Of a stretch of 64,000 nucleotides of DNA, positions 1 through 12,698 are shown piece after piece. Source of the DNA: Tilletia caries (Eukaryota; Basidiomycota; Exobasidiomycetes; Tilletiales; Tilletiaceae). The stretch covers positions 248,001 to 312,000 of the forward strand of contig JALUTQ010000005.1 in the NCBI GenBank assembly GCA_032718865.1, read 5' to 3'. The translations under genes and the position numbers were made by a program. The notes beneath the pieces were generated by a model. It was given only the letters and a program-made list of their open reading frames with translations. It was not told the DNA's origin and searched no databases. Each line of letters opens with the position of its first letter. The stretch's first letter is position 1.

Positions 1-588
1 AGACCCTCACCATTCCCTCTTCCGTACCTCAGCTGACCCTGCGCTTAATCTCCCTCCAGGCCCACATGTCCGACTTTTACCACTGCCGCTGGCCCGTCAA
101 CTTCGTCATGGCCGCCGGTTGCATCCTCTCCGCCATCCTGATCCTCATCTGGGACATCCCCTTCGCTGCCAAGTTCTTTGCCTTCTCGCTCGCAGGTATC
201 GGCTATGCGGGCCAGGGCAGCAATTTCGCATGGGCCAACGACGTGATGAGGGACGACGACCAGGAGCGGGCTACGGTGCTTGCGTCGATGAACCTCTGGT
301 CCAACGTGGTGAATTCGTGGTGGTCGATTGTGCTTTACCCGGCCACGGACGCGCCCAGGTTCAGGAAGGGCATGATCGCTCTGATCTGTGTGGCAGTGGT
401 GAGTCGCGATGACCCCTTCTCCATCTCTGCGCCTTGCTACGGAACATGACTGACTGATCGTTTATTACACACCGCAGGTAACGGTTATCATCACTCTTGC
501 GACACGTCATCTCGACGTGCGGGAGAGGAAAAGATATAGGGGCGACGCAGTCTCAAGACTGAGCGATAACGTAGAAGCCCCCGTTTGA
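1..588 (+). CDS. Pantothenate/allantoate-type MFS permease, C-terminal part (5' end outside window)
   Basis: This is the last part of a plasma-membrane major facilitator transporter; the rest lies upstream of base 1. An intron ends at about 59, an exon runs 60-398, a second intron (gtgagt...cgcag) covers 399-477, and the last exon 478-588 ends in TGA. The 150 visible residues hold about three membrane segments, then the block ERATVLASMNLWSNVVNSWW and the motif TDAPRFRKG, which are typical of the fungal Dal5/Liz1/Fen2 anion:H+ symporter family. The tail is short, basic and cytosolic. By family the substrate would be pantothenate, allantoate or a related carboxylate; the visible part does not decide which. 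No break is seen. Confidence 0.75.
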
Positions 589-641
589 CATATCAGTGAT
601 GCGGATTAAGATGATATCACCCTCTCGAATTCACATCCAGC

Positions 642-1432
642 ATGAGCAAAAAGGCGCAGCAGCCCATCATCGACCTAAATACATACCCCCCGGATGGCAA
701 GCCGCCAAACTCATCCTCAACGAACGCGTCACCCACCCATCCCACTTCCAGGACGTCCGCGCCATCGAGTGGGAATGTCCCGATGGGTGCTCCCATCTCC
801 TATACGCCCGGCGACGTCGCCTGTCTCCTGCCGGAGAACGACCTGAGGGAAGATGAGAGACTTCTCAGGAGGATGAAATGGGAGGAACACGCCCGCCGCT
901 CCTCCTTCGCCCTCGCCCGCAAGTTCACCCCACCAAGCCACCTCGGCGACGATAAACTGGCCGAGTTCCTCACACCTGACGAGGGCACCGACAAGATGGT
1001 CGAGTATACGCAGCGGGTGCGGAGGATTGGGGGGGGGGTAACAGGTGTCGGGGTGGAGTGGGCTTTGGAGATGTTTGGGTGGATGCAGGAGAGGCAGTCC
1101 TCCATTGTCAGTGCGCCTGCGGTGAGTTCCTTACACAATGATCTTACAGCCTCACGCCCCGGGGTGATCTGTTCCGATTTGCTCACATGGTTTCTCTTCT
1201 CCAGGTCGCCCCGAATACGATCGAGCTCGCGGTCGCCATCGTGAAGGACCGCACCCGTCTGCACTCGCCCCGCCGCGGGATCTGCGCCTCCTGGCTCCAA
1301 CGTCGGACACGTCTTCCCCTTCCCCATCGATCGCGGTACCCTGCGTCACTTCTTCCTCTGCCCCTTCCTCTGAAGAGACTCCGATGTGGTCGTTGGCTTA
1401 TCAGCGCTTGGTTCATAGGGTTCAACAATTGA
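642..1432 (+). CDS. Hypothetical protein, two exons
   Basis: I do not recognise this protein. The start at 642 opens a frame of 160 codons to 1121; an intron 1122-1204 (gtgagt...ctccag) joins it in phase 0 to an exon 1205-1432. The product is about 235 residues. The first 60 are rich in Pro, Ser and Thr and look disordered. Residues about 65-150 are charged and helix-prone (LREDERLLRRMKWEEHARR), followed by a Gly-rich stretch. The C-terminal exon is Arg- and Leu-rich and less convincing, so the end may be wrong. It converges on the coiled-coil gene at 1605-2178. No membrane segment or known motif is visible. Confidence 0.4.
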
Positions 1433-1604
1433 TATGTATACATTGATGTAAGATGGCGTGCCCGACAGAAAGAGAGAGAGAGAGAGGGCGCGGGAGAGAG
1501 AGGGGGGGGGGGACGAGATCGAGCGAAGAGTGAACAGAAGAAAAGGGAGATGTTCAAGGAAAAAGTGGGATAATATGAACGAAGAAGTGAACCGGTCCTA
1601 CGCC

Positions 1605-2178
1605 TCAATGTCCGTCTTCGTCCTCATCCTCGTCCTCGTCCTCGTCAGCCTGGACCAGCACCGTCTCCAACTCCTGTTCGAGGCGGACCTCCATCTCCAG
1701 GGACGCCGCGATGGACCGCTCAAGGTGGGCCTTGTAGGCCTCTATGTCGTTGAACCCTGCCGCGGCCATCCGGGCCGTCCGGACGGCGATCTCCTCCCTG
1801 ACCTCCCTGTTCTGCTGGACGCGCTTGGCGAGGTCTTCGTTCGCCTTCCGCATTGCCTCTGTCTCTCTGGGGTAGGAGGGACATGTCAGTGCGAAAGTGG
1901 GGAGGAGGGGGGAGGGGGGAGGGGCAGGGGCAGGATACTCACTTTTCCATCTGTTCAACTTGCTGGCGCAGGTCCTCCTCCTCCGCCGTCACAAACTCGC
2001 CTATGTCGGCCAAGGCTTGGAGAAGTTTCTGCTCGCGAGCGGCGCGGCGCCGCCTCTCGTTGCGGTTATCCTCCTCCTCCTCCTCCACCTCTTCCTCTTC
2101 CTCCTCGTCGACATTGCCGTTTGCGCCATCGCCCGCCTCACTAGCGCCACCGGCACCGCCGACGGAGGCGACGTCCAT
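1605..2178 (-). CDS. Acidic coiled-coil protein, directly downstream of a broken Rab frame
   Basis: Two exons (2178-1943 and 1866-1605, intron with gtgagt and cccag) encode about 165 residues. Residues 1-40 are a Gly/Ala then poly-Glu segment. The rest is a long charged coiled coil (RNERRRRAAREQKLLQALAD, then a second helical block), ending in a (DE)n tail. No catalytic motif is seen. The ATG used here is also the Met that would end the IKxRM helix of the Rab frame just upstream, and that frame is continuous through it except for one TAG. The coiled coil may therefore be a separate gene, or the C-terminal extension of a Rab fusion whose GTPase part has decayed. Neither reading carries a Cys-Cys prenylation end. 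Confidence 0.4.
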
Positions 2179-2190
2179 CCTGTCCTTGAT

Positions 2191-3019
2191 CTACTTTGCC
2201 ATGGTCAAGAAGGCCTGTTCTACGTTCTGCGCCGACTTGGCGGAGCTTTCGAGGAAGGGGATGGGCAGTTGGTCGGCGAACTCCTGTGGGATCAAAGGAG
2301 GAGACTGTCAGACTGTCATCAGTGCTTTTCCCGAGAAAGGATTCGCTACGAGCATTCGATGAATCTGACCTTTGCCACATCGTATTCGACCACCCTCTCG
2401 TCGGTCAGATCGGACTTGTTGCCGACGAGGAGCTTGTTCACGCCTTTAAGGGCACGTCGGTCGATGTCCTGCAAGATTCCCGTAACTCTGTCGAAAGTGT
2501 CTGCAACATCACGAGAGGGGGAGGGTCAGCAATCGGCCTCTTGAGAGAAGCGATCCGCGCGCCTTTGGACTTCAATTCTGACCTTGATCTGTGACGTCGT
2601 AGACGACGATGATACCGTCTGCGTCGGCGTGGCAGACGTGGTGGTTGCCCGGATCTGAAGCTTGACCGTCTTGCCCTCGAGCTCGATTGTCCTGACCTTG
2701 AAGTCGGCACCGATCGCTGGATGACGAGGAGACCAGGAAGAATGACAACGCAGCGTTAGTGGCTTCGAGCGACCCGATGGAGTCTGGGCAAGACTGAATG
2801 AGGGAAGGAGGGAATAAGCTCACTTGAGATGTGCGACTCGCTGTAGCTGTCGTCTGCGTAACGGAGCAGGAGAGAAGACTTGCCGACATCGGAGTCACCG
2901 ATGAGCACAAGCTGTCGAAGCAGGGAAAGTGCGTTATGAAGTCAGTATGAGTCGTTCTATCGCAGGTTCAGGTGGGACATAGTCGCACTCACCTTGAAGA
3001 GGTAGTCGTAGTCGGCCAT
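2191..3019 (-). pseudogene. Rab1/Ypt1-like small GTPase lacking the G3 motif, with in-frame stop
   Basis: Five exons with good splice sites (3019-2993, 2911-2824, 2716-2583, about 2504-2383, about 2286-2191) read as a Rab of the Ypt1/Rab1/Rab8 type. MADYDYLFK opens it. The P-loop GDSDVGKS, switch I ending TIGADFKVRTIELEGK, YDVTDQ, the guanine-binding NKSD and the SAK loop (ESSAK) are all present. Two lesions stand out. Between KLQI and GIIVVYD only 35 nt remain where Rab proteins need 63, so WDTAGQ (G3, needed for GTP hydrolysis) is gone and the frame shifts. The last helix then meets a TAG directly after LTMAK. As written it cannot make a working Rab. Sequence error is possible for either lesion, less so for both. 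Confidence 0.7.
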
Positions 3020-4069
3020 GCGGAGGGGTACTTCCGTGCGGAGAGAGCGAGAGAGTCAATGTGAGAACTGAGAGGCTGTGAGGAAAAAGAAGAAGGGGGG
3101 GACGAGACGGTGAGCAAACCGGGTTCTTATCACCCTTGCGATCTCGAAATGCCAGCAGATGATTCATATTGAGAATTCCTCCCGGTTGAGCGTCGAGTCC
3201 TGTACAGGCCTAAAAAAGAGAGAGGGGAGGGGGGGGAGAAGCTGGACCAGAGCTCTCTGGCGGAGCGCTGGAGAACATTGTGGTATACCTACCTTACCGC
3301 ACTCTCTTGCTCTTCCCCCTTATCATCTGCCCGCTCTCAGCTTTATGTTGACGCTTCGCCCGTGCGCCCAGCTCCATCAGGGTATCACTCACTCGTGTTG
3401 TTAACACCTCCTTTGCGAGCAGAGCAGAAGCGACGAAGGTTTCCGGCGCGATGCTGCAGTTTCCCACGCAAGCATCCTCTTCGGCGGGGACGACAAGAAG
3501 CTCGCCTTTCCTCTCCGTGCTTGCTCTTCTCTGGCGCAAGGGAGAAGGCCCTGACCTTCGTTGACGGCAGAGGTCCTGGGGGGAAGGGGAAAGGAAAAGA
3601 AAGGGAAGGGGATGGGAGGTGGAAAGAGCTCCAGGCGAACTCCTCTTCATGATCGATCCAAACCTGTTAGGGATCCTAGACATACCTGCACCGTTCCTTC
3701 ACCGACCTACGCAGGGCAAAAGGTGTCGGGATCTTCATTCTTCGGCTATCTCTCACATCTGTTGCTGCAGGAATTTGAAAGGGAAGACGTGGATGTCAGC
3801 GTGAGTCAGTCAGGTCAGTCTCGAAGTCAGCAATTACAAGCGTATTTCCCTTCTCGAAAACTTTTGATGTGCTTTCCGAATGCGATTCGAGCGAGAGCAT
3901 GTTCGCACTTTACTTACAAAGGACTGAATTCCTTCAATCCTGTCGTGTCCGGCCGGATGCATGAGTTAGGCGATGGTTACGAGCAAGCAAATTACAGATG
4001 ACGAGCGATCCCGAATGAAATGCGACCTTTTGGGGGCTGCTTGGAAAGAAGTCTTGAGGCCTCGGAGGA
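3020..4069. other. Interval without a supported gene
   Basis: This is the 5' flank of the Rab frame and the 3' flank of the membrane-protein gene. It has pyrimidine tracts on the minus strand and some splice-like signals (a cccccccag near 3580 and a gtgagt near 3400, minus strand). An open minus-strand frame of 129 codons (3683-3294) overlaps these signals but shows no recognisable domain, so I do not call it. Confidence 0.3.
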
Positions 4070-5545
4070 CTATGGCGATGGTGGGCTATCAAGGCTGGGT
4101 CTTCCCTCCCTATGCTCGTCGCCTTGCCTCTCCGCCGTCTTCTCAAGCTCGGCCAGCCGCTGCTGAGCCGGCTCCAGCAGACGCCCAATGGCCTGGATCC
4201 GATCTTCGACCGTCAACTCGGCACTCGTCCACTGATGCTGACTGAGCTGTCTCTTGCGAGCGGAGACTTGGGATCGGTAGGAGCGGAGGTAGAGTGAGAA
4301 GTCGGAGAAGCGGGCTGACCAGTCTTGGACGTCGTCCACCGCGACGGTGACTAGGTCGAGGTTTTTCTGTAGACGGAAGTTCTCGATGGCTGAGAGAGGC
4401 TTGGTGAGGCCTTGGTCGAAAGGTCGGCGTAGGGCGGTAAGGAAGGAACGAGCGCTCCGATCCTCGACGTCCTGTTCTTGCAAGTCGCTCTGCTCTGCGA
4501 AAAGCTTGCCGCGGAGCTGTCGTTGGAGGGCCAACACCCTCGACGCGCTCTTCTGCGCCGAGACGAGCTGGAGTTGGAGAGCCTCGAGCACCGAGTCCGT
4601 ATTATCGACCAGCCGATCGAGCCGTCTCTCCACCAAGTCAGCCGAGTACCGATTCGGCTTGGCGAGCATGTTCACGAGCTCCCGGTTCCCCGCCACCATA
4701 TCCGCCACTGCCACCCGACCCTGCACCTCCACCTCGATGACGCTGTCGACCATCTTCTCGGTCTCGTCCCCGATGCGTTCTAGATCGAGCGATATGAGCT
4801 CGGCCGAGGGCACTGTGGAGCGCATCTTGAAGGCCTGGGAGAGCGTGTGAGCACCGTTGGAGACTTGCTGGACGTACTGTGCCTGGGGCGTTTGGGCGAC
4901 GAGGTCGACCATGCCACTGGTAAACTTGACAACCAGCTCCGTACTCTCCGCAAGTCCTAACCTCCGACGAAGTTCCTGTGCCGATCGTTTCTGCTGCGCA
5001 CAGGCTGGAAAGCAGATCGAGGCCAGCGGCAAGACGCACACGTCCATTTTAGCCAACGTGGCATTGAGTGGCCCGGGAAGAAAGTTGCTGAAGCTCGGCA
5101 GATGAAAGCGACTGAGGAGGGAGCTGGCGAGATGTTGGAGGAGCATGGCGCCCAGTGCGAAGCCTGCGACGTAGAGAAGGACCGACCGGAACGTCCATGC
5201 GACCAAGAAGGCCATTTTGAAAGGTCGAAGCAGCCCGAAGAGGAAGTCCGCATGCGCCTGATCAACTTCCCCTTCCCGCTCGTCTTTCCTGCGCGACTTG
5301 GCCGATCTGGGTGCTTGATTCGTCTTCTCGCGAGGCTGCTGGGATCTCCGTTGTTCCTCGCGTGCCTTGCCCTCCGGTACCGATTTGCGAGGGGAGGAGG
5401 ACGACGAGCTTTTCTTATTGCGATGGCGGATGTCCTGGTCCTCCGGCGCGACCCTATCAGTCTGTCCCTCGACAACGCTTTCGACCGTCACCCCGCGCAC
5501 GGAGGACATCTCCGCCTGGAACGAGTCTCCGTTCAACGTCGACAT
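4070..5545 (-). CDS. Hypothetical single-exon membrane protein
   Basis: An intronless frame of 491 codons. Residues 1-105 are hydrophilic and rich in Ser, Arg and Lys (SSSSSSPRKS, then REEQRRSQQPREKTN), probably cytosolic and disordered. Residues about 108-140 form one or two membrane segments (FLVAWTFRSVLLYVAGFALG). The rest, about residues 175-475, is a mostly helical, charged domain with heptad-like leucines and no obvious catalytic motif. It looks like a fungal protein anchored in an internal membrane with a large coiled-coil domain. I do not recognise the family. The start at 5545 is the first Met in the frame. Confidence 0.65.
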   Translation of the reverse strand: MSTLNGDSFQAEMSSVRGVTVESVVEGQTDRVAPEDQDIRHRNKKSSSSSSPRKSVPEGKAREEQRRSQQPREKTNQAPRSAKSRRKDEREGEVDQAHADFLFGLLRPFKMAFLVAWTFRSVLLYVAGFALGAMLLQHLASSLLSRFHLPSFSNFLPGPLNATLAKMDVCVLPLASICFPACAQQKRSAQELRRRLGLAESTELVVKFTSGMVDLVAQTPQAQYVQQVSNGAHTLSQAFKMRSTVPSAELISLDLERIGDETEKMVDSVIEVEVQGRVAVADMVAGNRELVNMLAKPNRYSADLVERRLDRLVDNTDSVLEALQLQLVSAQKSASRVLALQRQLRGKLFAEQSDLQEQDVEDRSARSFLTALRRPFDQGLTKPLSAIENFRLQKNLDLVTVAVDDVQDWSARFSDFSLYLRSYRSQVSARKRQLSQHQWTSAELTVEDRIQAIGRLLEPAQQRLAELEKTAERQGDEHREGRPSLDSPPSP

Positions 5546-5939
5546 GTTGCTCAGTCGCTACTCTCGTTGGAAAACGAATGGATGTTGATGGCGAGCTCAG
5601 GCGCTTGAGGTTTCGTTCTTGCGCGAAGTTGAGTTCAGCCAGAATTCGTCGCTGCGACCCGCGCTTCCTTTCCCAATGTCAGCACAACGTCGACACCGTC
5701 GTGGTCTACAGGAAGGTACTTAGCAATGCAAGCGCTCTCGAGGCAGTCGTTTCAAGGGAAGAGGAAAGTAAAAGGCCGGGGAGGGGGGAGGACAGCATAC
5801 TTATGGGCGAACTTGACCTGGATCTGTCATTTTGGCGACGTCATCGAAATCTCAGAAACATTCCCACGCTCACACGAGAGCCGCTAGAGAACAAAGGGAT
5901 AGCAAGAGCAAAGCGCGTGTGCTTGGATTTCTTTCCCTC
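5546..5939. other. Short intergenic interval
   Basis: About 390 bp between the start of the membrane-protein gene and the 3' end of WDR5, both on the minus strand. It should hold the promoter of the former and the terminator of the latter. I see no further gene or motif. Confidence 0.4.
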
Positions 5940-7938
<1,999 letters not shown>

Positions 7939-7989
7939 CGTCCTGCTCGACTGGCTCGCTGCTGTTCTTCGCGCTCCTCACCGTCGGTC

Positions 7990-7999
7990 GCGTCTTCCC
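7990..7999. repeat. Left 10-bp target-site duplication of the 821-bp element
   Basis: GCGTCTTCCC directly precedes the TAGTCTGG terminus and is repeated exactly at 8821-8830, directly after the other terminus. Confidence 0.85.
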
Positions 8000-8820
8000 T
8001 AGTCTGGTCACACCAGACCGTCGACGCACGTGATGAGAGGACACAAGATCCCGTGGTGACGGTCTGGCACCACTCGACTCGATTTCATTGGGCACCTCCC
8101 TCACTCAGAGCCAAAGTTGTCTACTGTCAGAATTCGACCGGCCTTGCGTCCCGCTGGGCCCGGTCTGGCTTCCGATAACGCCAGTCGATGCGCGTGTTCG
8201 CACTGCAGAAGCTGCTATCCTATATCAGACCTGCTCGGTGGCTAGGGATGACACTTAGGACAACTATGACTGATTTCGATGATGGTTCTCTCTACGATGG
8301 CTAAGTCCAGCCTGTTTACAAGTGAGGTCCATTCTTCCACCCGTGCCACGCGAGCCAATCCCGCTAATTCACCCGGTCTCCAGGCCCGGGACGGACCACA
8401 TTTCTGACATCTACCTCATTTCGTCGCCCATTTCGCGCTTCCAGAGGGCTCGCGCACGGGCCCTCACCCACTCAAAACTCCCTTCGACTGACTGAGCAAG
8501 GCTGTTGCTATGCAGAGGAGTGGAAAAATAGGGCTGAGGTAGCAGATAAAGGAAGAGACCAGAAATGCGGTTGACAGAAGCGTCAGCTACGACCATGGGA
8601 AGTGCCGGAATACCAAAACAACACCTGGACTGTGTACTTTGGGTGTAACCCTCACAAGGCCGATGACTTTGTTCTGACATTGGTTGATGAGTAAAGGTGC
8701 TGTGAGGCATGGAAGTGTGCGTTGGTTGGATGCAAAAGGAAAATTTTGCGGGAGGTGTCACTCAAATTTCGTCGAGTGGAGCCAGACCGCGCATGTGCGC
8801 GGTCTGGTGTGACCAGACTA
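8000..8820. mobile_element. Non-autonomous 821-bp TIR DNA transposon (MITE-like)
   Basis: The ends at 8000-8020 and 8800-8820 are a perfect 21-bp inverted repeat starting TAGTCTGG. Further in, the two sides share an imperfect inverted block (CGGTCTGGC and CCACTCGAC on the left near 8062-8080, its complement on the right near 8771-8790). Exact 10-bp duplications GCGTCTTCCC flank both ends, which proves insertion. No coding frame of note lies inside, so it depends on another element for its enzyme. The TAGTCT terminus and the long target duplication match those of the 17-kb element at 17880-34954, so that family is the best candidate source. It sits between the WDR5 start (7938) and the VAP start (9244). 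Confidence 0.85.
8782..8807. repeat. Subterminal 12-bp-arm palindrome
   Basis: CCAGACCGCGCA and its exact complement TGCGCGGTCTGG are separated by two bases. The palindrome lies inside the right end of the 821-bp element and overlaps the terminal repeat. It could be a transposase binding site. Confidence 0.6.
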
Positions 8821-8830
8821 GCGTCTTCCC

Positions 8831-9243
8831 TTTGTTCACCAAATATCTACCCAGGCTTCCGGTGGGTGGAGCAGACCGACAGACCCTCGGCCGTAAGCCA
8901 GGGTGACTCGGCCAAGGTCTCAGGGCACGGACTAGACAATGGACGGGTATTTACCGAGGGGCATTGGGTGAGTGTGCTTGGACTGGGATGCCGGCGTGGA
9001 AGAATGCGGATGCAGCTGAGACTGGAAGATGGAGACTCCTGTGTGACCCGCAACGTGCAGGTGGGGCCGGGCCCGCTGGGTCATGGGTGGATGAGGGAGA
9101 TTCATTCGGTGTGTGTGTTCCGGTTCCCCGCCTTGGGACGCTCAGCATCCACGATCGTCACCTCGCCAGTCGCCAGTCGCCATCCACACACGCAGCAGAT
9201 CCACCCAGCCCACGACACCAAACACCGACCAGCCAGCCGCACC
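8831..9243. other. Upstream region of the VAP gene
   Basis: About 410 bp with no gene. The stretch directly before the VAP start is C/A-rich, as is common for highly expressed basidiomycete genes. No clear TATA box was found. Confidence 0.3.
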
Positions 9244-10889
9244 ATGTCTGTCGTGTGAGTATCAACAGCACACAGCGGCGCGCCCTGCCTCCGCTCGCGA
9301 CCCGTGCTTGCAGCCAGGCCCGCCCGTCGTGAGGGGCCTCCCTCAACGCGGCGGCCGGGCGCGGCGGGGCGGGGCGGGGGAGGAGGGGGGACGCGGAGGG
9401 GGGAGAACAGAGAGGATGGCTGGTTCCCCCCCGCTTGACTCTGTGTGACAGTCTCACTGACACGCTTCCTCTCTCTATGCTCTGGTTCACAGTCTCGATC
9501 CTCATGTTCAGCTCGGCTTCCAACGTGAGTATGCGCACCATCTCTCACTCACTCACTCTCTGTTCCACGCGTGCTCGCTGGGAGTCGTGTTTTGCTCACA
9601 TTCTCGTCTTCTCAACAACAGGGCCGCTGACTCAACTCGTCAAGCGCACGCTCCAAGTCAGCAACATGAACGCACAGCCCGTCGCATTCAAGGTTAAGAC
9701 CACAGCACCCAAGCAGTACTGCGTCCGACCAAACTCCGGGCGCATCGAGCCCGGAGAGAAGATCGAGGTTCAAGGTACGCACCGCTTGTGTCCCTCACTG
9801 CTGCTCAAAGTTGGCTCACACTCATTCTGACGATTCCTTCTGTTTACATCCGTCATTTCCTTGACCGCACAGTTCTCCTCCAGGCCATGAAGGAGGAGCC
9901 CTCCAGCACACAAAAGTGCCGCGACAAGTTCCTCGTCCAATCCACCATGATCACCCCCGAACGCGAGCAATACCAGCTCTCCGAGCTCTGGGGCGTCGTT
10001 GAGAAGGAGGACAAGAGCGCCATCTACGAACAGAAGATCCGTTGTGCTTTCCTTCCCGCCCCCACCGCACCCGTCCCAGAGGAGAATGAGAATGGCGACC
10101 AGAACGTCTCTCATTTGACCGAGAACGGTGACGACGTGAGTAGTCCCACATTTCGCCCTGCGCGTGAATAAAGGTGCATATATGCGCGCCTTTCCCACAG
10201 GAAAAGCTGACTTTTGAGTGCATTTATATTCTCTCCACGAAAAGACCAAGTACAACACCGTCCGCAACTCGTCTCCTCCAACAAACGACCGGCCCGCACA
10301 GCCATTCGCCCAAAACACCGACATCAACCCCGTCGCAGCCGCCCAGTCCGCGCTCGCCAGCCAACCGGCGGAAGCACCCATCACCGAGAAGGCAACCATC
10401 GTCGCCTCGGCCGCCGCAGCAGCCGCAGCAGCAGGCGCCGGCGCAGCGTACGTCGCCACACGGGATGCCGGTGCTCGTGCTGTCAACGGTACGGCCGAGA
10501 CGCTCGGCCTCGCGAACAACAAGCCCATCATCTCCACACCCGCCGCCGCGCCCAGCACCACCCAAAACACACTGGCGGTCCCGATCCCCGCGCTGTCAAG
10601 CAACAAGAACATCACCAACAGCAACAGCAACAGCAGCAGCAGCAGCAAGCCTGCTGCCTCCTCTTCCGGCGGGCCTGTCGCGGACGTCAAGGCGGCTGTG
10701 GCGACGGTGTCTGACAAGGGCTCTGACCAAATTGCTGCCCTCCAAAAGGAGTTGGCTGCCCTTAAGGCGCAGATTCAGCAACGATCGGGCAATGTCAACG
10801 TTGCGCAGCAGTCGGGTGAGGGTGTGCCGATCCACATTGTCGCGGCCATCGTGCTTGGTGTCTTCACCGTCACCTACCTCTTCATGTGA
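9244..10889 (+). CDS. VAMP-associated protein (VAP/Scs2), ER tail-anchored
   Basis: Five exons (9244-9254, 9492-9523, 9622-9774, 9873-10135, about 10245-10889) give about 367 residues. Exon 1 codes only MSV plus two bases, and the joined start reads as the classic MSP domain: LDPHVQLGFQ, then TQLVKRTLQVSN, the pocket block FKVKTTAPKQYCVRP, the PxxG loop IEPGEKIEV and DKFLVQS. MSP domains bind FFAT motifs of lipid-transfer proteins. Residues about 150-300 are low complexity (poly-Ala, Ser/Asn runs); a short coiled coil (ALQKELAALKAQI) precedes a C-terminal membrane anchor (VAAIVLGVFTVTYLFM). The protein would sit in the ER membrane at contact sites. The acceptor before the last exon is the least sure junction. 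Confidence 0.85.
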
Positions 10890-12071
10890 GGAAATTTGGT
10901 TTTGGAGGGTGGTGGTGGTGGTGGAGCGAGATGGGAGGAGAGGACAGGCGAGCGGGAAGTGGGGAAGGGAGACGAAGGGGGCGGGAAAAATCCCGTCTTG
11001 CACACAGGCTGGATATCGACCCGTGGTTGATGCGGAACTTCGGATTCAAGGCGGAACCCCAAAATCAACCTGCATCTAGGGACGGGCAACCCCTTTCCTC
11101 TCCCACCACAAGAGTTTTCGGGTGACTTTTCTACGATTTTCCAAATTCTTCAACTTTAGTCCCCCTTCGATTCGAGAGGGAGTCCGGTCCTCCTTCCTCG
11201 ACTTCCATTCTACCGTCGACATCCAAGAACGGCTCGAAACAGACGGCACGGGCGGATACTACCCGGCTTACCACTCTGCCAAACCACCGCTCTTCCATCC
11301 GCCCTTTCGTTTCTCTCCGATTCACAACACCCTGGTTTCCAACTTCACTCGAGCTACCTTCATCTGTCATATCTTTTCCCCCGCGAGTAGATACACTCCG
11401 CGACTTAGTCCCCTCCTTTTTTCTTCCTCCTCCTCCCTTTTCTGTGCTGTCCTTCTTCGTGTGTCCTCGGTCCTCCTCCATCTCAAAAAGGCTTCCCCTT
11501 CCAGTCTTCACCCCTTCTGCGTTGTCAAGCCCTTTGACAACTCATTCGTTCTCATTCTTGGTCCGCTCAGTACTTCTCGGTCTCTTTCACTACTCTTCTC
11601 TTCTCTCTCTCTCTCTCTCTCTCTTCCTTCAATCGTACCTCTCGATCGCGTCCACTTCACGACTCTTTCCTCCTTCAATCGAGACTTGTCTATTACCAAC
11701 GCGATGTCACGATTCAGGAAGCAAATGGAATGGGGGGTGACTGAGGTTGAGAGCTTTAATGCATGCTGTATGATGAACGAGAAATGGGTGAATGAAGGGG
11801 GAGAGTATATGGTCCTGGCCCGTCGAGGTAACCAGAAGTTGGGGATAAACAAATGAAGCCGAAGGAAGTCCCGAGACGAACGGGTGGACCTCGCGCCTGG
11901 AGTCCCCCCGTCGCGGGCCCATCTCGCATTGGAGGGGCCCAGACTTGTATGGGTTGTAAGGGGATGAGGCCAACCAGGCCAAGTTCCAGCAAAATGAAGC
12001 ACTCGGAGAGTCGGGGCCTGTATTTGTACAGGAGGGGGCCAGTGGGGTGCTCGGCACCCTGCGGAACAGTT
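10890..12071. other. Convergent 3' interval, no gene
   Basis: About 1.18 kb between the stops of VAP (+) and the Sok1-like gene (-). It contains long pyrimidine tracts (CT runs near 11420-11640). A 244-codon plus-strand frame here is dominated by Ser, Phe and Leu from these tracts and is not supported. Confidence 0.4.
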
Positions 12072-12666
12072 CTAGACCGTCGCACTCGCCAGATCGGACA
12101 AGTCAAGCCGCTCGTACAGGTTCCGAAACACACGCAGGTGGAACGCAGCCAACGTCGAGATCCGATCTCCGAGCAGTCGCACCTCCGCGCTGAACGGCTC
12201 CAGGCCCGATCGGGTCAATGCCGAGGGCCAGTCGCGCTCTTCGGGCGTCGAGGTCGTCCACAGCGGCGAGCGCGGGAGCGGGGTCATGGGGATGCTCGAC
12301 GCTGGCGTGAGTGGCGTTGGCGGGGTGGAGGAAAAGGGGGAGGTGGTACCGCTGCAGCCTCCTTGCTGCTGCTGCTGCTGTTGCTGCTGTTGCGCGTACA
12401 GGAGACGGTGAAGACTGATAGCCTGCTGTTGTGCCAGACTGTGACGGGATGAAGCCGAACCGGCAGTAGAAGGGGCGGGCGAGTCCGTCGGTGAGGGCAA
12501 GGTAGAAGACGAAGAAGTCGGACTGTTCGCAGAGCCTGTAAGAGTAGAGGCAGAATTGCTGTGGTCGACCTTGAGCTTTTTGGAAGGGTGGCCACACTCC
12601 TCTTCATGACCAATCTGTCCAGCTCGGCGCACTCCACTCGCGGACGTGCTCGCCGCCGGAGCTGAG

Positions 12667-12698
<32 letters not shown>

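Noticed and set aside
3294..3683. Minus-strand frame of 129 codons
   Set aside because: Crosses splice-like signals, has no recognisable domain, and other frames in the same place are equally plausible.
11122..11856. Plus-strand frame of 244 codons after VAP
   Set aside because: Made of Ser, Phe and Leu from CT-rich DNA, with no motif and no splice support; it lies between two convergent stops.
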